Notes under the pieces: generated by a model | The model's database searches: none | What the model was told of the DNA's origin: nothing | The model's input: the letters and a program-made list of their open reading frames with translations, nothing else | Assembly (NCBI RefSeq): GCF_001949145.1 | Contig: NW_019091367.1 | Location: forward strand, 544,061 to 606,903 | DNA from: Acanthaster planci | Lineage: Eukaryota; Echinodermata; Asteroidea; Valvatida; Acanthasteridae | Direction of reading: 5' to 3' | Length of the DNA: 62,843 bases | Shown here: piece after piece, positions 46,301 to 58,300 of the stretch | Numbering within the stretch: the stretch's first letter is position 1 | Layout: the number at the start of each line of letters is the position of its first letter | Position numbers and translations under genes: made by a program

Positions 46301-49300
46301 TTGGTAGATGTTCTGGAGCTGGATGACCTCAGGCTCGTCGTAAGTTTATCTGGCATCTCTTGTCGTTCTGGCCTCGCATTCGTGCATTCTCCATATTTTC
46401 AATATCATTGCTTAGATGGCAACTTCAAATTACCTCCCGAAATAAATAAAGCTGGCCGTGTCGTGGGAAATCATAATTAACTGAGCAACGGACACATGAA
46501 ATTGTACCTCTTTTTCCCCTCCTAGGATATCAAGGCAGCCTCACTACGTACGTTGACATCAATCATTCACCTAGACCGAAACCCCAAGTAAGTAAAAAAA
46601 GAAAAAGCCTGTCACATCAGTGATAAAAATGGAAGTTTGCATCATTGTACTGTATTGGCTCGCAAACATTGGTATGGGGTGCTCTCACATCCGCCATTAT
46701 CACAGGCACAGACCACGGTACTAGGTACAGTGTTTACATAGTAAACAAGTCTGCAAAGCTTTAAAAATTGTAAGCACACTGACAAAAAATGCCGAGCCAG
46801 TTCCCTCTACTGGATTTGAATGATGATGTCAACAAAACATGGCACAAGTGGTGACCAGTGTGCCATTGATTAACCCTAACCCCCAAGGGGGTGTATGTAA
46901 AATCGTATTGAAATTGGAGGATTTTGGACGGTTAGGGATTAGGGTGGACAGGCCCCAACATCAGGTTTATGGCTCATGACACTTATGTGGTTACTGTCCA
47001 CATATGGAGTTATGGCAGGTCGGAATCACCAGTGATTTGGCTTGTCTGGTCTTTGAGCTCCCACCCATGCTAGGATTTGCTGTCATTCTTGACATTATCT
47101 TTTCCATTAATTTTGTAGCCAGCCAACCTTACACGAGTTAAATCAGCTTCATTGTCGATATTCTTTCAGATTGGTAAACATCATTGATGCAACAGGAGCT
47201 TCGTCCTACCATGGGTTCCTGCCGGTGTTGGTCAGGAGGTGCATACAAGCGATGATAGGTGAGGAAATACTTCACAGCCTGATCAATAAACCCTCAAGAC
47301 CCCTCTCCATGAGAGAATCCTGTAACCATGGTAATAGTGCTGTCACTGGTCCTTTACAATAGCCCCCCCAACTAATGGTGCCAAGTCTTGCGATAACTGT
47401 ATGCAGCCACTCTCTGTAACACTCGCTCAAATTTTAACACAATGCTTTGCATCATTGAAGGGCCATTGGGAATGCCTAAGGAACTGTTGCTGGATTCATC
47501 TGTTATTTTCGCCCTGTGCCCCTGTGGAAAACAACAGCAAATGGCTTGCCTAATAATTCAGCTGACCCTCTAGCTTTCAGGTAGTTTCTCTCCGAAAAGT
47601 TTGCTTTTGCAAATTTATTTGCCCACCAAACTCCGTTCAACACTTGTTGCCACACCAGGAGTAGTATAAATAGTTGTGTGGAGCTCTGTGGATGTTGGGC
47701 TGGTTTTTATAGGTCAAATATTTTGACGGGGGAAAAAAAAAGAGGTACATGTAATGAAAGTTTAAAATACTGCTTTTTAAAATTCAACTTTTAGATCCCA
47801 CCATGGAGGCATTCCCCCACGCCCTGGCCACAGCACTCTTCTCATTCCTGTACCATCTAGCGAGCTACGAAACAGGCGAGTACAATCCCATCTTAGGAGT
47901 TCAAACTATTTGATAGAAATTAGGCTAGCCCACTGTCACCGATAGACAGAAGTTTGGGAGGACTTTCCATTTTTGTGGCATAGGCTGTTCGTTTGTTTCC
48001 TATGTAGAGGGAAATCTTCATAATAAGGCCCTCGGGACTTCGCAGATTACCTTGTTACATCTGGAATCTCGCTTTGGGTGTTCTCACCGACCCACATGAC
48101 ACAACATACTTCTGTGCCATCGCCGCAGGCAAAGATCACTGTACTGTATACTGTCTTTGAGTAGCGGGCAAGCCTTTAGAGCTTCATGAACACAAACAGT
48201 GTGAGAAAAATGCAGAGCCAGTACCCAGTGCTGGGTCAGCATAATATAACTACAACCGTACATGACACAGGTGGTGACCGGTATGTCATTTGATAAAGAA
48301 TTCACGGTTATATTATGCGAAAATAAGCCTCACTGTTTAGTGTAAACTGCCTAATCTACAGTTGCCAACCGAAAGCTTGCCTACTGCACGCTCGGGGAAA
48401 TTGTGTGATTATGTTGCACCTTGGTGTCATTGGATTGGATTTTACCAGAAATGGATAATGAGGACTGAAAAGACTTTGGAATCCAAAGTTTCTTTTGATG
48501 TATGTAGGATGCTGTTTTGATACTATCTAAAGTTTGAGAAAAAAAGTCGATTGTCAAGGTTGTAGCTAGTTTTGCATTATTTGTTTAAAGTTTTTGGTGT
48601 TTTTTATTACAACAGGGGGAGAAGCATTGGTCTCCTGCGGAATGATGGAGTCGCTGCTGAAAGTCATCAAATGGCCCGGGGAGGACGAACAAATCCACAC
48701 CACGGTGAGCAGTCGGCACTTGTCTGGCCAAGCTCGTGGTGCTGGCCAGTGTGGAAAGTTGCTTCACACAGGAAATACTTGCTGAGCAATGACAGGCTAC
48801 CGGCCGTTGCATTATTCCACATTTCAACCCTCCTTGCTCTTGGCCTGCTGAAAAACCTTCCATTCTGTCCCAGTGTGGGAGCTGTAACTATCATGCATTA
48901 AACCCACGTGCGATCAGTTTTTTTTTTACCCCTAAATACTTCACAGGCAACATCACCACTACACAGAAGGTATTCTGTACTCTTTCACCAAACTGAATTA
49001 CCAGTGAATGTGTTAACGCACCTGTACAGGTGCATGTTGCTATGCTGGTTTTAACGCACCTGTACAGGTGCATGTTGCTATGCTGGTTGACATTCTGAAA
49101 TGTGGATCTTCCTTTTGTCCATTCTGTGCAGTTTGTGACGAGGGCCGTCAGGGTGGTGGACTTGATCACCAATCTAGACATGGCTGCCTTCCAGACACAC
49201 CAAGGACTCTCCACGTTCATCAACAGATTGGAGGTACACGTGCACAAGAAGCCATAAATGTTGCCTCAGTTTTCCAAAACCAAGGCTGAGCAACTTTAAG

Positions 49301-52300
49301 CTTGTGCCGGTGTAGATACGAACAGTTCACAACTTCATAGCTTCCACTGCGACTGACCAACGATGCCTTCTGTAGCCAATTTTTTTTTACTTCAGATTAC
49401 TTTGCAAACACAGCTTAACAGTAGGAAGAAGCATTGTGTTGCATCAAAATGACTCACTTCAACCTGGTTTTGGAATGGTTGCTAGCCAATTGTTTAAAGA
49501 TGTCTTCAGGGGCTGATGTAAGACCAGTTTTTATGAAAGTCAAGCCTGTCGCTCTCACAGAAGGCCCTTCTGCCTCTCAGCCAAAACAAGGGGAACTTTC
49601 CCACTGACAAATGCATTTACTGAGTCAGAAGGTGCCTTACGCACAACAACTGGCTGATCCGATCGGACACCATAACTGTGGTGGCACACTCTTCAGCTTG
49701 ACGCGCTTGTCCGTGTTTGCAAATCATGACACCCTATTGGTCGAAGAGGCATGTAACAGGTGCGGACAAGCTGTCCATGAAGGTTGTGCCACCGCAGTAA
49801 TGGCTTCTAATTCTACATGTCAAATTCCACTGTGAGAGGAAATAAACCAGTTGTATGTTTTTCAAAACCCAGCACGAAGTAGCCATCTGTCGGAAGCAGG
49901 CCCCATTTGTCCTGCGGCCCAGCATCAGCGGCGACCACGATGGCTCCTACTCCCCGGCTCACTACGCGGAGGACTCAATGGAGCTGGACTCGGTGGACGG
50001 AGGAGGGGGCGGAGTCAGTGGGAGCAAGGAGGAGGGGGCTGGAGGCAGCGGCCCCAAGGACAAGAAGAGAAAAACTGACGGTCAGTTCTTGCTTCTGGTT
50101 GTAGACCTTAAGGGGGTGGGGGAGGGGCTAAGGGGGTGGGGGAGGGGCTAAGGGGGTGGNCTAAGAGGGTGGGGGAGGGGTTAAGGGGAGGGGCTAAGAA
50201 GAAGGGCAAGTTGAGACGTTTCCCCTGTAATTGTGCAAACTTACATACAGGAATGGGACAATGAACATTGTCATCTGGAATAATGTTTCAAAGTAGGTCC
50301 AGTTGTTAATCACTTTACATTCTTTGACCATGAATTTGAGAACGTGTAGACAGGTTCATTTCAGGCACTGTTTGAGAATGTGACCTTTAATTATTACAAA
50401 CCTTTGTTATTTGACATGGAAATATCATATGAACTGATTTCAAACTATTATTGTTTGTTTGGCAGGTAATTTGCATTAATTCATCACTCTTGGAAATTAG
50501 AAAGTGTGTTCTAAACTTACAAAATCATATGTCAGATAGGGACACAGAAAAAAATGGATCCCTAATTTCTGGAATCACCCATCCCTTTGGCTGAGTATGC
50601 AGCGAAACACTGAGCTCAGAATGTGCGAGGGTTTATTGTCTGACAGTATGATCCCTTTGGCTGAGTATGCAGCGAAACACTAAGTTCAGAATGTTGGAGA
50701 GTTTATCGTCTAACAGTATGATCCCTGGGAAAGAGTTCCATATGCAGATGCCATTTGACACCCGTGCATAAACCGTTTGAGACTGGTCTGAAAGTTTAAG
50801 TGTTGTCTACGTAAATGACTCGGTATTTTCCTTCCTAAATTGAACGTTTCTGGACATGTTTTTGCTTTCTGATGGCTGTTAAGTCACTCAAGGGAATAAT
50901 TGTTGGCGGCCGTATATGGAATCTTTCCTTCTCTTGTCAACAGGTGCACAGTGCTTTCCCCAGAGGGCGGCGCTGCTCAAGTCCATGCTGAACTTCCTGA
51001 AGAAGGCCATCCCAGATCCAGCGTTCTCCGACAGCATCAGGCACGGTAGGTGATCGTTTGGAGGGCTTACTTGTGTGCCAGATCCTTTCATGTAAATTGG
51101 AATATGGTGAATTCCTGTTGAGAGATTGTGTGAAAGGCCTGTTCAAAATTACAAAATTGTGACCATGCAATCCATCTCTCGTCAGGAAAAAGGGGGATTA
51201 ACCCCTTCTCCAGTTTTAACCTCTCGTCCTCACAATGGAGACAGGATTCTGTATGGAAGGACTGGGCTTTTACCAGTTTTTTCGGGGACCACAAAAAAAA
51301 ACCCCACAGAAGACATTACAGCAGCTTTTTAAAGTCATTTTGTGTTGTCATTTTCTGCGTGGCGGAGGACAAAAAGGATGCTTGATTTATAGCCCCATCT
51401 ATTGCTGCAGTTTGGCTTCCTTGTTTTAGAATCAGGACTGTCTAGCTCAGCTGTGATTTCTTTACCATGGGCTCAATATTTCATTGGTAAGAACAATAAA
51501 TATGCTATTGGTTTTTGCTAAAACACTGAACTAAGAGTTAAAGTTTGTTATTACAAACGTTTCGACAGGGGGAAGACAAACAAGGCAGTCTCTCATACCT
51601 GCTGTCATCTCTGAAGTCACTTGTCTGAAATCCCTCCTTTAACTTCAGACACTTTTGAGATAGGGTCCGTAGTTTTAATATTGTAAACATTTGTTTTCTG
51701 ACTGCCCTGATTTCACTGCAGTGATGGACGGTACCCTGCCTAGTTCCCTGAAGCACATCATCAGCAATGCCGAGTATTACGGTCCCTCGCTGTTTCTCTT
51801 AGGTGAGTGAAAGGGGTGTGTTTGGCGTCTTCTCCAAATATCCCGATTCTTTTTCTGACACTTAAAGACTTAACTACCTGCCCGTAACAAAATGAAAAGG
51901 AGCAAAAACAAAAGTGAGGGTACAGATGTGCCTTAGGGGGAAAAGTGTCGTCAAACATGGTTAAACTTGACACAAGGCCAAGCCGCCCTGATCGTAATCA
52001 TGTACTCCTCGTCAAGGATATTAAACTCGTGCCTTCCTACCTTGGACTCTCGCGTAACGGCCACGGTATGTTTTCCTTGAATCCCTCCAGCCTGTGAGTT
52101 GGTGACAGTGTACGTGTTCCAAGAACCCTCTCTCCTCTCCTCGCTGCAAGACACCGGTCTGACTGACGTCATGCTCCATGCACTCCTGATCAAGGATGTA
52201 AGTTCCCTTCTCCTTGAACCGACCTTTTCGGCACAATTCTGCGTTGGGCTTCCCACACTTACATCACTAACTTTGAAGTTTTTATGTTCTTCTTCACTGT

Positions 52301-55300
52301 GAATCCTTGGGGTATTCAGATCTTTTGTTAAGCACCTGTTACAGGGACCTGCCTTCCTTTAACCCATCAGAATCCTCCATAATCTGGTGTACTTTGAGCG
52401 TCACATGCCAGGATAGCATTTCGGCAGTGTTAGGCTGTTAGCCATGGATGCATTGTGGTTCCCCACACTGTCGGTGATAAACCAAGACTTTGTGGATAAG
52501 TAGCAATGCGACAGTAACAAGACAGTGGGATAGGCGATCTTAGAGATGTGTGTTTCTCTACCACAGGCCTGGAAACGTGTATCCCTTTGTACATGGAATA
52601 CCAAGTCAGCTTGAAAAGTAATACAATGTGCTCTAAAGATGGTTAAACCCTTTGGAATTAATTATGAAAGTCAACATCCGTTTCCTTTCCTCATGAGTGA
52701 AATGAGCAAGGCATACAGTGCTGGCAAACAATGAAGTAGAACGAAGATTTTCTTTGGGTTGATCAAAGCTTAGATCATGACGTGAGATAGATACTCGAAA
52801 TATTCACTGTACTGGAACTTGATTCTTTGTCAAAATACGCAACTAGAATTGCATCCTTCACCCATGTTTAATACATTGGATGCTATGAAACTTCTTGAGA
52901 CCTGATGAGAGAAGCTTCACAAATTATTCCATACTTTAACCATCTCAAACCTGCTGCTTGTCTGATAGTGAAGATGTATCATTACCATTCCGCTGCTGAG
53001 CTTGCCAAGGCAAGCTGGGTGGTTCAAATCCTGTTGCAATCAATGTCCTCTGATAGGAGCTTGTTACTGATGGGAAGATGCTGCCTTTATGGGCTCCCTC
53101 CTTACAGGTTCCAGCCACCAAGGAGGTCCTGGGCTCCCTTCCCAACATCTTCAGTGCTCTCTGCCTCAACGCCCGGGGGCTGAACGCCTTCGTCCAGTGC
53201 AAGCCGTTCGACAAGCTCTTCAAGGTGCTGCTGTCGCCAACCTACCTGCCAGCCATGAAGAGACGGCGCAGCAACGATGCCCTGGGTAAGACAGAGCTTT
53301 CAAACAAGACAGTTTCTCATTCGGGACGAATTGCTGCATTTTGGTACATAGAACTGCAATAATCCCTTATATCCAATTCTGATTGCCATGCGGTCCTTTG
53401 ACCACTTGTTTTGTGGACCACAAATCAATTTATTGGAGTCTGCTTTATAGACTAATCCAGCGACCATTATTAGAAGCCATTATTGCATTGGTACGATGCT
53501 CTCATGCTGGATCTATAGGGGCGCTATGTTCCCCTCTTACCAATAAGGCGTCGCCAACTTGTCAAAATGAAAGCATGACAAAAGTTGAATGTGTGTGATG
53601 TGTGCATGGATGCGGGGTCACTGCAGCGATAACGTCCCCTCAGATTTGCTGCTAAGATTGGGCATCACTGGCAGTTTTTTTAGATTGCTGGACTTCTCTT
53701 TTTCTAGAGGTCTTACAGACACTGACATGAGAGTACTATGTATTTGATTAGGTCAATTCTGTTTCGCAAGGTCCCAAGAGGTCCAGCTTTGGGCTTTTGT
53801 CAGAAGTTAGAGAAGGCTCTGTAATGACCGAGAGAGTTATTTTTTCTTCGGGGGAAGGACAAATGAGAATTTGCCTTCAAAGCCTGACAAACAGGAATGC
53901 GAAATTGAAATTGAAATCGACAGAATGTATCTTTCTTCCCCCTTGCCATCATTCCAACTAGGTGACACCGCATCGTCCCTGGGCAGTGCAATGGACGAGC
54001 TCATGCGACACCAGCCCTTGCTGAAGGCAGACGCGATGAAGGCCATCATCAAGGTCAGAACCAGCCGTCTTGGCCTGATATAATAACAAGTACCCATTGA
54101 AAAGTAGTGTCTTCCATGAGAGTACTTGGTTCAACCCTAACCTACCCGGATCCTTAAAGATCCACTTCGAGGGTTTTTGGAAGATTTTTCAAGATCGAGG
54201 AAGATGCAGATTTGGTGCTGTAGAGTAGCATTGGATTTGATGCCTCCTGAAATGAGTTGACAGTGCATACAATGTGCTATAGGGTTCCTATACAGCAGAG
54301 GACTTTTAGACGGATCAAAACAGACTGTCTAAATGTATCCTCCGCCAGTTGGGAGACCAGTTGCACTTTCTTTATACTTAAACTTTTAAGGGACACGGGA
54401 ATCTGTGTACCTTCCTTTAAAAAGCTCCGGGTGGATTTGATAGTTAAGTTAATTATGCACCAAAAAGCTAATTGGACAGTCTACCCAGTGTAAGAAATAA
54501 TTTGCAGTTTATGTAACTTCTTAAAATTGAATTGGGAGTGCATTGTAGTTCCCCATGCAATCTTTTCTCCCAGGGTTGTGTGGATAAACACTAATGCAAC
54601 ATTAACTCCAACGGACAGTAAATGTTCAGTGTGCTAAAATGATGTGCACATTTAAAAAGGAAGTCCTTTGGTACATGGTTTTGTTTTCTCTTGCAAGATC
54701 TACTTCAAAAAGACATCAATAATTAATGAAGCAAAAAGTTTTTGTTTCATATGTATCGATCGAATACATTGGTTCCAGTAGTTGAAGATTGTTCAGTTGG
54801 ATAAATTATAATCTACTCAGTGAAACTTTCTACAAAGATTGATTTAAAGTCGTGTGGGAAAAAATGCTTGTAAACCATAAGGAGTTACCATCGTTTTCCT
54901 AAGATGTTTTGGTTTAACCCTAACAGTCCTCGATTCTATGATAGGTGAAGCATTGAGGACAGTAAGTCGTTCCCTGTTTGGCTGGAAGCCTTGCAGTTTT
55001 GTGCAAGGTTTGGTTCAGATTTTCAGGTAAACAATTCTCGAATGTGCTCTGCATTGACAGTTGCTGGAGGAGATCTGTGTGCTGGGCCGCGATCCCAAGT
55101 ACACCTGCAGTCGCACCCCATCCAAGACCAAGGTGCAGGAAGGGGGAGGCGGCGCCGGCAACGGTGCCCCGTCCGGCAACCTGGACGGCGACGCAGGCAA
55201 CGACACATCCAGCGACGACGAGGAGGACGAGGACGAGATCGCCAGCACCATGAGCCAGACCAGCGCGCTCAAGACGGAAGCCGAGATGCAGCCGTAAGAA

Positions 55301-58300
55301 TAAAGGGAGGGGGAAGGGAGGGGTTTAATGGGCTTGAGTGGGGGGTTCTCGTGGCATTGTGTTGCAGGGATGTGATTGTACAGGATCTGTCCAGATTTCA
55401 GATTTCTTGAACCAAGCATTCTGGCTTTGCAGAGGTTTGGGTTTACGCGCCCACTTGTTCACTGCATTTGAATGACATGCTGGAAGCAATGTGATGATCG
55501 TCTGTCTGAGACTGGCCTTCATTTGATTTGCCTTCTTGTTATGGCTTGGTGTTGCAGATCCTTAGGCCCAGAAGTCAAGACACCTATTCCACTGCTTGAC
55601 TACATCCTGAATGTGGTACGTTACCTCAAAGTCTGTGTTTTCCTAATGGCCTAAGATTTTCTTACATTGGGTGTGGTCTCAAATGACAAAAACGAGACCA
55701 ACTTTTCAGTCACTTTTTTTACCCCCACCCCTCTGTATGGTTTCAGATGAAATTCGTGGAGGCCATCCTCAGCAACAACGCCACGGACGACCACTGCAGG
55801 GAGTTTGTCAACCAGAAGGGTCTGGTCCCGCTGATGGGCATCCTAGGCCTGCCCAACATGCCGATCGACTTCCCCTCCAACCCAGCCTGCCAGGCCGTGG
55901 CTGGAGTCTGCAAGTCGGTCCTTGTAAGTTTATACCGTGTTGGGTTTTTGCCTCTCTACTTAGAGGACGTGGCTCTACGTCCTTCTTCGGGTTCAGGAGA
56001 AAGGTTCAATTATCTCGTCCCTATAGCAACAAGAGATGGCATGTTTTACATAGCAGCAATGCCAATTGGTCATGCCTTTGTTGGGAACTCACCGCTCGCG
56101 GGCACATGTTCGTGCAAGGGTGTTGTGGCCATGCGTCCAATTTCATTTTGGATGTAAAGTCTTTGTGAGTGCACCAGGCGCTTTCTAGTCCCAGGTTGAA
56201 AAACTTTCCACTTGCCTGTCTCTTCTGTTCCAATGAGGGGCTGATCGTTGTCAGAGTAGATGAAGCCCTTGAGTTGAAACCCGCTGGCCTAGTAGAGCTC
56301 TGTTTCCTGTAACAAACATGTTTTAATAACCTCTTGCAATGCCGAGTTTTGGAGCTCTTCCTTTTTTTCTTCCTTTTTTTAGAATGATTCAAAAGACTGA
56401 AATGGAGCCAAAGCCGGAGGCAAAACTGATACTATAAATGTGACCTTAAGTTTAATCAGAGACCAGCTTGACTGAGGGCTGGACTATAAAACTTTCCTGA
56501 AATAAAGGCTGACTTACATCTCTCCGGTCATTCTTTTTTGGCAGTCCCTTGCCCACGAGACGTCGGTCCTGAAGCAAGGCCTCCTGTACCTCAACGATGT
56601 GCTACAGTCCCTTGAGCCCCTCCACCACCCCCTGGGCGCCCCGGGGGGCTCCGTGCTCCTCAGGGAGCTGGTCAACACGCCTAACATCTCTGAGGCCCCC
56701 CAGTCGGCACAGGCCACGCCCCTGCTGCATGCCATGGCCTCTGCCCACGCCTACGTCACCATGTTCGTACACGTGTGCAGGGTGGGTCAGGTGAGTTGAA
56801 CGTCTGTGTCTTGACCCCAGCCGTCCAGTGTACTTTGGCTAAAAACCCTACCAGGCACGTCGGTCTGCGTCAATTGTCAAAGTGGCTTGCCCGCCCAGTA
56901 TAAAGAGATACAACAGGTCAACTTCCCCCAAGGCCAAGCAGCCTGGGAGTCTGTGGTTGCCAGTTCAGTGGGACTAGCTCCCATTGTCTCAACATGGGTA
57001 GTTAGTTCAGCTGCTGTTGATTGCTCAGTACAACATTGCGCACCAGACTTATACACCAGTCGCACTATGCTGCATCTATCAGCGTTAGGGTTATTAAATA
57101 TTTGTTACCAGTTTTCTAAATTTGTTGAAAAAAAGGTATATAGAGCACTGAAAGATTTTTTGGGAAACGGCAATCAATTTCCAATTAATTACGCAGTTAT
57201 GCTCAAAAGTTGTGATTGTACTTGAAGCATTGTGACTGGTCTTTTTTTTTGTGGGCACAGAGTGATGTACGTACCATATCAGTGAACCAGTGGGGTTCAG
57301 ACCTGGGCCAGTCCGTCCTGCGTGGCCTGAGCAAGCTCTACACCTCCCTGGTCTGGGAGAGCATTGTGCTCTTGGCTCTCTTCACCCCCGGGGCTCTGCC
57401 GGAGGGCTGCGACCTAGGCAAGGCCGAGAAGGAGAAACTCCTGCCCAAGGAGATTCAGGTGCTAGTGGATGATGCCTCCAAGCCCAGCCGGAAGTCTGAG
57501 GACTCCAAGTCTGAGGACTCCAAGACCGAGGACCCCAAGTCTGAGGACCCTGAAGGTGCTCCAAGGACTGGGGAGCTGGACGCAGGTATAGCCGGAAGCT
57601 CCCTAATGGATGTTAGTGACATGGCCCTGTCCCCGATGGAAGTGGAGGACTCTACCAAGCCTGAGGGAAAGGACAGCCGGGGAGCAGGGACCAAGCCCAA
57701 GATGAGCCAGCAGATGCTTCGGCAACTGCGTCAGGCCATGCCGGTCCTCTACGCCCCCTCCCGCCTGGGCAAGGCACTGTCGGAGCTCTTTGGCCTACTG
57801 GTCAAGCTGTGTGTGGGCTCGGCCGGGCGGCAGCGCAGCCGCCAACAGCTGCAGCCCAACGTGAACTCGCCATCTGAGGCGGCCAGGAATACGGCCAAGG
57901 CCCTGACCGACCTGCTGGCCAGCAGTTTGTCTTGGACACCCCCACCTGCTTGCCCACTGCCAAAATTCAGGTATGTTGAAAGCAGGTTAGTCGTTGTGAA
58001 GCTTAGCACCTGTGGCATTTTTGGTAGGAATCTTCCTTGACCCCCCCAGTATCAACCATTGTGCTTGAACGCAGTTGCACAGTCCCTCCCCTGAACTTTC
58101 AGTATCAAGCCCTTTGTGAGGTACTTGTAAATTTAACTTCCTCGGTCCTGCAAAATTCTCCAAAACCTTGTTGCAGAGTTCACATGATTTGGCGTTTATT
58201 TCATTAGGGTTAGAGGGATCAGATCAGAGCATTGGGGACCAGACATGCCCCGCAAGGAGTAGATCACCATGAACCAGTTTGGAACGGGGATGGGCTGGTT

